Of a stretch of DNA of 64,000 nucleotides, positions 26,405 through 35,542 are shown piece by piece. A program made the position numbers and the translations under genes. The notes under the pieces are model-generated. The model made no database searches, had not been told where the DNA came from, and worked only from the letters and a program-made list of their open reading frames with translations. Within the stretch, counting starts at the first letter, position 1. The number at the start of each line of letters is the position of its first letter. Source of the stretch: Pseudomonadota bacterium (GTDB lineage: Bacteria; Pseudomonadota; Alphaproteobacteria; Rhodospirillales; Rhodospirillaceae); NCBI GenBank assembly GCA_020160875.1, contig JAIUPE010000003.1, forward strand, positions 1-64,000, in the 5' to 3' direction.

Positions 26405-28237
26405 ATGCGCGGTGCGGCGGGTGGTACAACCGCCGCGCCGCGCGCGAGCCCCCCCGCGAGCTTCCTGGAGCAGCTTTTGGACGCCACGATTACCCGCCCC
26501 GAGCCGAATACACCGCCGCCCGCCGTGGCCGCCTTCGAGGTGCAGCCGCCGCTGGGGCAGATCCTGTTACAGCGCGGCCTCATCAGCGACAACGATCTTG
26601 CCAAAGCCATGGGCTTCCAAGCGAGCTTCGGCGGTCTGCTTGGCGCGATCCTGGTCCGGATCGGCGCGGTATCGGAAGACGCCGTGCTGGACGCGCTTTC
26701 GATCCAGTTGGGCCTGGAGGTGATGTCTAACCGGCAAATGCCGCAGGATCCGGCCATCTACGCCGCGACGATCAAGTCCTCCGGAATCGACAGCGAATGG
26801 TGGATCGACCAAGCCACCCTCGCCTGGACCGACGACGCGGGCGTTGTTCACTGCATCAGCCGCGATCCGGTGAAACCGAGCCTGCAGGAAGTCCTGCTCG
26901 CCGCGTTCCCGGACAAGGAAATCCACTGGTGGTTGATCCGCAACCGCGAACTCGACCTCATGACCGACCTTGTGCGCCGCGCGCTCATGTCGGACGGCCG
27001 CGACATCGAGGGCGACGTCGCGTTGCTGCGGGAACTCGCCGAGGAAGCCCCGGTCGTCGAACTCGTCTCGAACGTGATGGCCCAGGCCGTGAACGAGGCC
27101 GCGTCGGACATTCACGTCGAGCCGCTCGAGCATGAATTCGAGATCCGCTACCGCATCGACGGCGTCCTTCAGAGCCGCGTCACGCTGCCACGCTCGCGCT
27201 TCGACGCCGTCGCTTCGCGCATTAAACTGATTTCGGGCCTGGATATCGCCGAGCGGCGTCTTCCCCAGGACGGCCGCATTAGCATCCGCATGAGCGGCAA
27301 GGATCTCGACATCCGCGTCTCGTGCCTCCCAGGCGTATGGGGCGAGTCGATCGTCATGCGTCTCCTCCTCAAGGAGCATAAGGAATTCTCGCTCGCCAAG
27401 ATCGGCATGGCCAAGGATCACCTTGAGACGTTTGGAAAGCTCGCCAAGGAACCCCACGGCATCATCCTGGTGACTGGCCCGACCGGTTCGGGAAAGTCGA
27501 CGACACTCAAGGCGACGCTCGAACACATCAAGGACGGCAAACGCAAGATCATCACAGTCGAGGACCCGGTCGAATACAACATCCCGGGTGTCACGCAGGT
27601 CCAGACCAAGGCCGACATCGGCTACACCTTCGCAAGAGCGTTGCGCTCGATCCTGCGCCAGGACCCTGACGTCATCATGATCGGGGAAATCCGTGATCTT
27701 GAAACCGCGCAGATCGCGGTTCAGGCATCCCTGACCGGCCACATGGTGTTTTCGACCCTGCACACGAACGATTCCCTCGGCGCGTTCACGCGTCTCATCG
27801 ACATGGGCCTGGAGCCGTTCCTCGTCGCCTCGTCCGTGCGCGAGGTCATGGCGCAGCGCCTTGTGCGCCGCTTGTGCCCGCATTGCAGGGTCCCGCAGCA
27901 GCCGCCTCTCGCCATCCGCGAGAAATGCGAAAAATTGAGAGAACGATTCCCCGACGTGCTCACGGGCGAGCCGCGTTGGTTCGAGGCGCGCGGTTGCGCG
28001 CGCTGCCAGAACACCGGTTACCGCGGCCGCCTCGGCATCTACGAGGTCACGGTGCTCAACGATGAAATCGCCGAAATGATTCTTCACCAACGTCCGCTGA
28101 ATGAATTGCAGGTGGCCGTCCGTAAACACGGGTTCCGCGACCTCATGGAAGACGGCCTGATCAAGGTGTGGCAAGGCGACACCAGCGTCGAGGAAGTCAT
28201 CCGCGTCACGGGTCAGGCCGGCGTCGACGGCGACTGA
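26405..28237 (+). CDS. gspE: Type II secretion system ATPase GspE
   Basis: Cytoplasmic hexameric ATPase that drives pseudopilus assembly. The protein has 610 residues. A Pro/Ala-rich N-terminus and an N1-type domain (about 40-170) precede the core. The Walker A motif GPTGSGKST is at about 357-365, then the Asp box (ITVEDPVEYNIPGVTQ), the Walker B (DPDVIMIGEIRD) and the His box (TGHMVFSTLHTND). A tetracysteine zinc site (CPHC at about 491, CARC at about 533) places it with GspE/PilB proteins. It is separated from gspF by about 15 kb of TPR-glycosyltransferase genes. Confidence 0.93.
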   Translation: MRGAAGGTTAAPRASPPASFLEQLLDATITRPEPNTPPPAVAAFEVQPPLGQILLQRGLISDNDLAKAMGFQASFGGLLGAILVRIGAVSEDAVLDALSIQLGLEVMSNRQMPQDPAIYAATIKSSGIDSEWWIDQATLAWTDDAGVVHCISRDPVKPSLQEVLLAAFPDKEIHWWLIRNRELDLMTDLVRRALMSDGRDIEGDVALLRELAEEAPVVELVSNVMAQAVNEAASDIHVEPLEHEFEIRYRIDGVLQSRVTLPRSRFDAVASRIKLISGLDIAERRLPQDGRISIRMSGKDLDIRVSCLPGVWGESIVMRLLLKEHKEFSLAKIGMAKDHLETFGKLAKEPHGIILVTGPTGSGKSTTLKATLEHIKDGKRKIITVEDPVEYNIPGVTQVQTKADIGYTFARALRSILRQDPDVIMIGEIRDLETAQIAVQASLTGHMVFSTLHTNDSLGAFTRLIDMGLEPFLVASSVREVMAQRLVRRLCPHCRVPQQPPLAIREKCEKLRERFPDVLTGEPRWFEARGCARCQNTGYRGRLGIYEVTVLNDEIAEMILHQRPLNELQVAVRKHGFRDLMEDGLIKVWQGDTSVEEVIRVTGQAGVDGD

Positions 28238-28258
28238 TTTCGGCGGACCGCACCCCCT

Positions 28259-30265
28259 ATGGCGCCTTCCTCCACACCGATGCCTCAGGCGTTCGACGCC
28301 GCATATCGGGACGCGACCGCTGCACATCAAGCCGGCCGCTTCGCGCAGGCCGTCGCCGGATACGAGGCTCTGCTCCCGATGGCGCCGGAGCACGCGCAGC
28401 TTCGCTACCTCCTGGGTGCGGCCTACGTCGAACTGAGCCGTTTCACCGACGCCGTCACAGCCCTTGAACAGGCGCTGCGTTTGCGTCCGCGCCATTTGCC
28501 GACCGTGGAGATGATGGGTTCGGCCTGGCTGCGCGCGCAAGCTCCCGAAAAGTCGGTGGCATATTTTCGCGAAGCCGACATGTTGGCCGGCAGCACGGCC
28601 GAGACCACCGACCGCCTCGCCAATGCGCTACGGCTCGCCGGACAATATCCAGAAGCGAGCGCGGCCTACCGCAGCCTTCTGGCGCGCGATCCATCACAGC
28701 ACAAAGCCTATGTCGGTCTCGCATTATGCCTTGCCGCCTCCGGCGATGCGGCCGGCGCCGAACATATCCTGCGCGTCTGCCTTCAACGCCATGCGGGCTA
28801 TGGCAGTGCCGTTTTGACGCTGGCGTCCGTCCTGGGACAAATGGAGCGGTTCACCGAGGCCGAACAAGTATTGCGCGATTACCTCGCGGGCGACCCGTCC
28901 AATCTCGGCGCGCGCCGTCTGCTCGCCAACGCGCTGCACAAACAAGGCCGGCTCGTGGACGCCGAGGATATCTACCGGGACATCCTGCGCACCAATCCCG
29001 ATGAAACCCAAACTTCGCTTCAACTCACCGAAGCTCTCCTTGAACGGTCTCAGCTGGACGAAGCCGAACTCATCTTGCGCGAGCTCAAGCGCGCGGCGCC
29101 CGGCCATGCGGATGTCATCACCACCCTCGGCCGCGCGCTCGAATTGCGCGGCGACCTTGACGGCGCGATTGCCTTGCACAGCGAGGCGATCGCACGCGAC
29201 CCACGAAACGCAAATGCCTATCTGAATCGCGGCAGCGCGAAACGATTCAGCGGCGATTTCGAAGCCGCCCTCGCCGACTACGACGCCGCGCTCGCGCTGA
29301 AGCCGCATTTTCCGCCGGCGATCGCAAATCGCGGCTTGACGCTGCTGATCCTCGGTAGGTTGCGAGAGGCATGGCCCTCCTACCGCGCGCGCATCCGTGC
29401 CGTCCACGGCGCGCCTGATCTCACCTCCGGCAAGCCGTGGGACGGATCCCCGCTGGCCGGAAAACGCGTCTTGGTCTGGCTGGAATATGGATTGGGCGAT
29501 GAAATCCTTTTCGCAAATCTGCTGCCTGAGCTGATCGACACCACCGCGCACTGCACGATCGTCTGTTCGCCGCGCCTGTGCCGGCTTTTCGAGCGCTCAT
29601 TTCCACGCGCCAGGATTGTCGCGATGGGAAGCGCCATCGACGGCGACTTCGACGTGCGGCTCCCGTTGACCGACGCCGCGCAGTTGCTGCGCCCAACGGT
29701 CGCCTCGCTTCCGCGCCACCGCGGATACATCGTGCCGGATTCCACATTGGTTCAAGAGATGCGCGCTCGCTATCAGAACGGCACGAACGCGCGCCTCGTG
29801 GGCCTGTCCTGGCGCAGCGCGGCCGGACCGACGGGGCGTTTCAAGTCCTTGCAACTCGCGCAATTCGCTAAGTTTCTCGACGTTCCCGACCTCAATTTTG
29901 TGTCCCTGCAATACGGCGACTGCACCGATGAGATCGCGCAAGTCTCGGCGATGACGAGACGCAGCATCATCCACGACACGCGTGTCGATTCATCGGGCGA
30001 TCTGGACGCCTTTGCCGCGCAAACGGCCGCCATGGACCTCGTCATCTCGGTCAGCAATACGACCGTGCATGTGGCAGGAGCGCTTGGCCGGCCGGTATGG
30101 GCGCTCGTCCCCACCGGACCGGGGGCACATTGGTATTGGTTCATGAACCGCACCGACAGCCCGTGGTATCCTAGCGCCCGGCTGTTCCGTCAGGACCGGC
30201 GCGGAGACTGGGAAAAGCCGCTCGACGACATCACCGCTGAACTGGCGAAATGGGCACATCCATGA
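28259..30265 (+). CDS. TPR/GT-B glycosyltransferase (FlmG-like) 1
   Basis: 668 residues: TPRs over about 1-345, then a GT-B glycosyltransferase domain at about 365-665. The C-domain signature SNTTVHVAGALG lies near residue 598 and a WYPSARLFRQ motif follows. The core also has the VSLQYGD-type strand (FVSLQYGDCTDEIAQV) shared by every member of the array. This architecture is that of Caulobacter FlmG, a cytoplasmic enzyme that transfers a nonulosonic acid to flagellin Ser/Thr using the TPRs to hold the protein. It starts 21 bases after gspE and its end overlaps the next gene. Confidence 0.78.
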   Translation: MAPSSTPMPQAFDAAYRDATAAHQAGRFAQAVAGYEALLPMAPEHAQLRYLLGAAYVELSRFTDAVTALEQALRLRPRHLPTVEMMGSAWLRAQAPEKSVAYFREADMLAGSTAETTDRLANALRLAGQYPEASAAYRSLLARDPSQHKAYVGLALCLAASGDAAGAEHILRVCLQRHAGYGSAVLTLASVLGQMERFTEAEQVLRDYLAGDPSNLGARRLLANALHKQGRLVDAEDIYRDILRTNPDETQTSLQLTEALLERSQLDEAELILRELKRAAPGHADVITTLGRALELRGDLDGAIALHSEAIARDPRNANAYLNRGSAKRFSGDFEAALADYDAALALKPHFPPAIANRGLTLLILGRLREAWPSYRARIRAVHGAPDLTSGKPWDGSPLAGKRVLVWLEYGLGDEILFANLLPELIDTTAHCTIVCSPRLCRLFERSFPRARIVAMGSAIDGDFDVRLPLTDAAQLLRPTVASLPRHRGYIVPDSTLVQEMRARYQNGTNARLVGLSWRSAAGPTGRFKSLQLAQFAKFLDVPDLNFVSLQYGDCTDEIAQVSAMTRRSIIHDTRVDSSGDLDAFAAQTAAMDLVISVSNTTVHVAGALGRPVWALVPTGPGAHWYWFMNRTDSPWYPSARLFRQDRRGDWEKPLDDITAELAKWAHP

Positions 30266-31794
30266 CCACGGCGCTGGACCGCGTCACGCGCGCGATGGAC
30301 CACCATCGGCATGGACGGCTCGTGGAAGCCGAAGCCGGGTACCGCGATACGCTGCGGCTCGACCCGAACAATCCCGATGCGCTTCACTTGCTTGGGGTGA
30401 TTATTGCCGCACGAGGCGACGCCGCACAGGGCGTCGAACTCATCATGCGTGCGCTCGCGCGCAATCCTGATTCGAAGGAAGCCCATCTCAATCTCGCGAA
30501 CATCCATGCCAACAGTCTGTGCATGGACAAGGCCGAGCATCATTTCCGCGAAGCCTACCGGCGCGACAAAACCAATGCCGATGCCGCCAATGGGCTGGGA
30601 GGGAGCTTTCTTCACCGCGGACGCTACGGCGAAGCGGAGCGCTATTTGCGCGAAGCGTTGGCCCTCGCGCCCGGCTCAGCCCCCGTGCTTCTCAACATGG
30701 GCATGTTCATGGACGCGACCGGGCGATTCGACGAAGCGCTTGGCTTCTATGACCGCATCCTCGCGCAGCAGCCGGAGCATATCGACGCGCATTTCCATCG
30801 CGGACTCGCCCTTCTCGTACGCGGGCGGTTTTTGGAGGGCTGGACGGAATATGCCTGGCGGGTGCGGAGCAAGCGCACGCCGACATTTTTCGGGCGCTTC
30901 CCCTTTCCGTATTGGCGCGGCGAACCGCTCGCGGGTCGCAAGATTCTCGTCTGGACCGAACTGGGACCTGGCGACGAAATACTTTCCGCCACCATGATTC
31001 CCGACCTGCTCGCCGCCGGCGCAACGGTCATTCTGCTTTGTTCGCCGCGCATGGCGCCGCTTTTTGCCCGGTCGTTCCCATCCGCGCACATCGTCGCCGC
31101 CGGCGAGGCGCCCCGCGATCCGTCGATCACGCAAGGGATCGAATTCCAGGCCTCCGTCGGCGAACTGGGCGCCGCGCTGCGGCCGTCTTTCGCGGCGTTT
31201 CCCGGACAATGCGCGCCGCTGAAGGCCGATTCGGACAGGACGGCGACGCTGCGTGCCCGTTACCAGTCCGTCAGCCCTGGAACCAAGCTGGTGGGAATAT
31301 CCTGGCGCAGCAAAAACGTCCGGATCGAAGATGCCAAATCGATCCCACTCGACGCCTGGGCGCCAATCCTGAAACTTCCCGGGATCACTTTTGTGAATCT
31401 GCAATACGGCGACGTGGCGGAGGAGATCGCTCGCACGGAGCGCGATCAGGGCGTGCGTATTTTCACCGATCCACAGATCGACCCACTGGCGAATCTCGAC
31501 GACTTCGCCGCACAAGTCGCGGCGATGGACCTCGTCATCTCGGCCAGCAATACAACCGTACATATTGCGGGCGCGCTCGGACGCCCCATATGGGCACTGG
31601 TCCCCTCAAACCATGGGCGACTGTGGTATTGGTTCCTTGAACGGCCGGACAGCCCCTGGTACCCAAGCGCCCGCCTGTTCCGGCAAAGCGCGGGCGCGGA
31701 TTGGGGTCCAAGCCTCGCAGCGGTCGCGGAAGAATTGAATCAATTCAGTGTCGGCGCCGGCGGGTGCGGCCAAACAAGCGGCTCGGCTTCGTAA
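30262..31794 (+). CDS. TPR/GT-B glycosyltransferase (FlmG-like) 2
   Basis: 510 residues with a shorter TPR arm (about 1-200) and a complete GT-B domain (about 210-505). Shared landmarks are LVWTELGPGDEI, FVNLQYGD, SNTTVHIAGALG and SPWYPSARLFRQ. I chose ATG 30262 because it overlaps the preceding TGA as ATGA; an ATG four codons upstream is the alternative. The reduced TPR arm compared with its neighbours suggests a different protein acceptor or site. Confidence 0.76.
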   Translation: MTTALDRVTRAMDHHRHGRLVEAEAGYRDTLRLDPNNPDALHLLGVIIAARGDAAQGVELIMRALARNPDSKEAHLNLANIHANSLCMDKAEHHFREAYRRDKTNADAANGLGGSFLHRGRYGEAERYLREALALAPGSAPVLLNMGMFMDATGRFDEALGFYDRILAQQPEHIDAHFHRGLALLVRGRFLEGWTEYAWRVRSKRTPTFFGRFPFPYWRGEPLAGRKILVWTELGPGDEILSATMIPDLLAAGATVILLCSPRMAPLFARSFPSAHIVAAGEAPRDPSITQGIEFQASVGELGAALRPSFAAFPGQCAPLKADSDRTATLRARYQSVSPGTKLVGISWRSKNVRIEDAKSIPLDAWAPILKLPGITFVNLQYGDVAEEIARTERDQGVRIFTDPQIDPLANLDDFAAQVAAMDLVISASNTTVHIAGALGRPIWALVPSNHGRLWYWFLERPDSPWYPSARLFRQSAGADWGPSLAAVAEELNQFSVGAGGCGQTSGSAS

Positions 31795-31813
31795 GACTCT
31801 TATTCACATTCTC

Positions 31814-34800
31814 ATGGCTCGACCGAACCTTCCACCTTCTCAGCCAATTCATGAAGCGGCGGCGCTCCACCGTGCCGGACGCCTCGCGGAGGCAATCGAG
31901 AGCTATCGGAAAATCCTCAAGAAAAATCCGCGTGAGCCGGATGCGCTGCACCTGCTCGGCGTCGCTCTCATGCAGCAGGGAGACCCGCGCGAAGGTCTGG
32001 TATGGGTCACCAAAGCCCTCAAGGCACGCGACGATTTTCCCGACGCGCATTCAAACGCTGCGATGATCGCGGGACAACTCGGCGACCTGAAACTTGCCGA
32101 ACATCACGCGCGCAAGGCGGCGCATTACAAAAAGAACGCGGCGACCTACACCACGCTGGGGCAGATCCTTCGCACCCTCGGACGCTACGACGAGGCGATG
32201 GCCGCGTTTCGCGCCGCGCACGAAAGCAATCCGCGTGACATTGACGGCTGCGTCGCCTACGCGCGCGGCCTGCGCATCACCGAGAATTTTCCCGAGATGC
32301 TGCGCGTCGTGGAAACGGGGCTCCGTCTTGTTCCGGATCATCCGACGTTGCGACTTTTCGCGTCCGAGGCTCATTTCGGCCTCGGGCAACTGAAGGCGGG
32401 TTGGCACGCCTATCGCCATCGTTTCCGTTCATTGGAAAATCGCATCCCGCCCAAGACCTATGCGCTGCCGACCTGGCAGGGGGAAGACCTCGCCGGACGC
32501 ACACTCCTGATCTGGGCCGAGCAGGGCCCCGGCGACGAGACGATGTACGCCAACATGTACGCCGATGCCATCGCCCGCGCGAAGCGCTGCGTCATTCAAT
32601 GCTCGCCGCGCCTTGCGCCCGTCATCAAACGCTCGTTCCCCAACGCCGACATCATCGATCGCGATCTGACGGCGGAAGAGCTCGCGAAGGTGGATGTGCA
32701 AACCCCCGCCGCCAGCCTGGGCGAATGGCTGCGCCCGTCGCGCGAGTCCTTTCCGACGACGGCGGGTTATTTGCAAGCGGATGCCGATCTAAAGGAAAAG
32801 TTGCGCGCGAAGTACCTCGCCAATGACAAAGGCCGTCTTCTCATCGGCCTCGCCTGGCGCAGCGCCAATACAAACGGCGCCGCCGAGAAATCACTCAACC
32901 TCCTGGAATGGGGACCGATCCTAAAGGTTCCGGGCGCAATCTTCGTCAATTTGCAGTACGGGGATACCGCGGCGGACCGGGAAAATGCGTCACGCGGGTT
33001 CGATGTGCCGATCATTCACGATCCCACCATCGATCCTTTGAAAGATATGGACAGCTACGCCGCGCAAGTCGCCGCGATGGATCTCGTCGTCTCTTCGAGC
33101 AACACGGCCGCGCACGTCGCGGGCGCGCTGGGTGTGCCGACGATCTGCATGCTACCGCTCTCGCTCGACCACGGCCGCAGATGGTATTGGCTTGCCGACG
33201 GGAACCGCACACCCTGGTATCCGTCGCTACGGCTCATCAATCAAACCGAACCTGGTCAGTGGCTCGATGTCATACGCGACGCGGGCTTGGCGGTTCTGGA
33301 GTCCACCCGCGCGGGCGGCGATGATGTCGCGGGCTATTACCGCAGCATGATTTCCGGCTTTGCTTCCATGAAACGACTGCGCGACGCCGAGGCGGTCTGC
33401 GCGCATATGGCACGCGATCCTGCGCTCGCCGCGGAAGCTTACCTGAACATTGGCGAGATGCGCCGCAATGCTCTCGACGCCGACGGCGTCTTCGCGGCTT
33501 GCGAAAAGGCCATCGCCGCCGATCCGGCCTATTGGCAGGCATACAATCTCAAGGGCGCCGTGCTGGCCGATCTTCACCGATTCAACGAAGCCATCACCGT
33601 GTACAAGCAGGCGCTTGAATATAATGCACGGTCGCACATCGTTCATTCCAACCTCGGCAAGGCCCTCCACCACCTAGGACGAAACGCGGAAGCGATTCAT
33701 CACCACAGCCTGGCGTTCGAAAGCGCGCCACCGGAAAAGACTTCGGCCCTCGACGCCATCACGCTCAACTACGCCGCGGCGCTGAATGATAACGGCGACA
33801 CCGTCCGACCTCTCGAACTAATCGACGGCCTGCTCGCGCGGAATCCGGACAATGCCGACGCGCATTACAACCGCGCACTCATCCTTCTCGCACAGGAACG
33901 CTGGCGGGCGGGATGGCCCGAATTTGGCTGGCGCCTGAAGCGGACGAACGCGCCCGTCTATTACAAATATTTCCCGCAAATCAAACCATGGGCGGGTGAA
34001 TCATTTAAGGACAAAAAGGTCCTGGTCTGGACGGAGCATGGCATCGGCGACGAGATTCTCGCCGCAACCATGGTCCTCGATCTGCTCGCGACAGCGCGAA
34101 AAGTCGTCATCCTCTGCTCCGGGCGCCTTATACCGCTTTTCCGGCGCTCGTTCCCCGGCGTGCAGGTGGAGGAATTGAAGACACCGGTACCGCAAGTCGC
34201 CCTAGCGCCCGACTTCGATTGCCAGATTGCGATGTGGGACCTGGGCCTGGCGTTCCGTGAGACTGCGGAAGCCTTCCCGGTACGCGCCCGCACCCTCGTC
34301 GCCGACGGACCACGCAGCGCCAGCCTCAGGAAGCGCTATGCGTCCGCGCATCCGGGCAATCTGCTTGTCGGAATTTCGTGGGCAAGCCCGATCAACCAGG
34401 AAATGGGCTGGCTCAAGGCCAGTCAACTCGAGTCATGGCGGCCGATCCTCGAGATCCCAGGCGTCACTTTCGTCAATCTCCAGTATGGCGACCAACGGCT
34501 CGCACTGGCGCGAATCCGCGAAGCTTTTGGAGTCGAGATTCTCAATGACGAATCTATCGATCCCCTAAAGGACATGGATGCCTTCGCAGCACAGGTCGCC
34601 GCGATGGACCTTGTCATCTCGACCAGCAACACGCTGGTCCACACCGCCGGCGCGCTCGGCACGCCCACATGGGTGCTACTTGCCCGGGGGCGCGGACAAA
34701 TCTGGTACTGGTTGCAGGACCGTGCCGACAGCCCCTGGTATTCGTCCGTGCGGCTGATAAGACAGGAAACGCCCGGAGACTGGGCACAGCCGGTCGCCCG

Positions 34801-34858
34801 GTGCGCACACGACCTCCAGCGACTGATACAAGACAAGAAAAGGAGCGGCACATCATGA
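31814..34858 (+). CDS. Double TPR/GT-B glycosyltransferase (two modules in one chain) 3
   Basis: At 1014 residues this is two complete TPR-GT-B units joined head to tail. Unit A: TPRs about 10-200, GT-B about 205-495 with SNTAAHVAGALG. Unit B: TPRs about 515-700, GT-B about 705-1010 with SNTLVHTAGALG. The two units differ clearly in sequence, so this is an old duplication or a fusion of neighbouring genes rather than an assembly artefact. ATG 31814 lies 19 bases after the preceding stop; an in-frame GTG at 31748 would overlap that gene. It could add two sugars or act on two sites. Confidence 0.78.
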   Translation: MARPNLPPSQPIHEAAALHRAGRLAEAIESYRKILKKNPREPDALHLLGVALMQQGDPREGLVWVTKALKARDDFPDAHSNAAMIAGQLGDLKLAEHHARKAAHYKKNAATYTTLGQILRTLGRYDEAMAAFRAAHESNPRDIDGCVAYARGLRITENFPEMLRVVETGLRLVPDHPTLRLFASEAHFGLGQLKAGWHAYRHRFRSLENRIPPKTYALPTWQGEDLAGRTLLIWAEQGPGDETMYANMYADAIARAKRCVIQCSPRLAPVIKRSFPNADIIDRDLTAEELAKVDVQTPAASLGEWLRPSRESFPTTAGYLQADADLKEKLRAKYLANDKGRLLIGLAWRSANTNGAAEKSLNLLEWGPILKVPGAIFVNLQYGDTAADRENASRGFDVPIIHDPTIDPLKDMDSYAAQVAAMDLVVSSSNTAAHVAGALGVPTICMLPLSLDHGRRWYWLADGNRTPWYPSLRLINQTEPGQWLDVIRDAGLAVLESTRAGGDDVAGYYRSMISGFASMKRLRDAEAVCAHMARDPALAAEAYLNIGEMRRNALDADGVFAACEKAIAADPAYWQAYNLKGAVLADLHRFNEAITVYKQALEYNARSHIVHSNLGKALHHLGRNAEAIHHHSLAFESAPPEKTSALDAITLNYAAALNDNGDTVRPLELIDGLLARNPDNADAHYNRALILLAQERWRAGWPEFGWRLKRTNAPVYYKYFPQIKPWAGESFKDKKVLVWTEHGIGDEILAATMVLDLLATARKVVILCSGRLIPLFRRSFPGVQVEELKTPVPQVALAPDFDCQIAMWDLGLAFRETAEAFPVRARTLVADGPRSASLRKRYASAHPGNLLVGISWASPINQEMGWLKASQLESWRPILEIPGVTFVNLQYGDQRLALARIREAFGVEILNDESIDPLKDMDAFAAQVAAMDLVISTSNTLVHTAGALGTPTWVLLARGRGQIWYWLQDRADSPWYSSVRLIRQETPGDWAQPVARCAHDLQRLIQDKKRSGTS

Positions 34859-35529
34859 TGCGCATATTCATCGGCTACGACTCGCGCGAAGCGGTGGCCT
34901 ACAACGTGCTGGCGCACAGCATCCAGACGCGCGCCTCCCAACCCGTCACGATCGCGCCGCTGATGTTGTCGCAGCTGAAGGATGTGATGACGCGCGAGCG
35001 CCATCCATTGCAATCGACCGATTTCTCGTTCAGCCGGTTTCTCGTCCCCTACCTGTCGGGATACGAAGGCTGGAGCCTGTTCTGCGATTGCGACATGCTC
35101 GTGCTCGACGACGTCGCGAAGCTGTGGGCGCTGCGCGACGAACGCTTCGCGGTCCAGGTGGTCAAGCATGACCATAAACCCGCCGATACGGTGAAGTTCC
35201 TCGACCAACCACAGCGCCAATACGAAAAGAAGAATTGGTCCAGCGTCATCCTGTTCAACAATGCCAAGTGCAAGGCCCTCACGCCGGATTACGTGAACAG
35301 CGCGACCGGCTTGGAGCTGCATCAGTTCAAATGGCTCGGGAACGACGCCTTGATCGGCGAGATTCCGCACCGCTGGAATCACTTGGTCGATTACGACCCG
35401 ACGGTTCCCGCGGACCAGACATCGCTTCTGCACTACACCGAGGGCGGGCCGTATTTCGAGGCGTACAAAAATTGCAGCTACGCCGATGTATGGCGCACCG
35501 AACGCGACCGCATGCTGTTTGCCGGATAG
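34855..35529 (+). CDS. Small GT-A-like glycosyltransferase
   Basis: 224 residues beginning MMRIFIGYDSREAVAYNVL, with a DxD-type metal site in LFCDCDMLVLDD (about residues 74-85) and an acceptor-like H/W-rich C-terminus (PHRWNHLVDYDP). It resembles GT8-like nucleotide-sugar transferases. The ATG at 34855 follows AGGAG at 34840-34844 and overlaps the stop of the double TPR/GT-B gene. It is the only member of the array without TPRs. It might extend a sugar first placed by a TPR enzyme. Confidence 0.65.
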   Translation: MMRIFIGYDSREAVAYNVLAHSIQTRASQPVTIAPLMLSQLKDVMTRERHPLQSTDFSFSRFLVPYLSGYEGWSLFCDCDMLVLDDVAKLWALRDERFAVQVVKHDHKPADTVKFLDQPQRQYEKKNWSSVILFNNAKCKALTPDYVNSATGLELHQFKWLGNDALIGEIPHRWNHLVDYDPTVPADQTSLLHYTEGGPYFEAYKNCSYADVWRTERDRMLFAG

Positions 35530-35542
35530 GCAACCCGGCGCA

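Noticed and set aside
26567..28540. 657-codon open frame opposite gspE
   Set aside because: Antisense to a clearly conserved ATPase; composition is shadow-like.
31748..31813. Longer N-terminus of the double TPR/GT-B protein
   Set aside because: It would begin at a GTG inside the preceding gene and has no TPR character; ATG 31814 is preferred.
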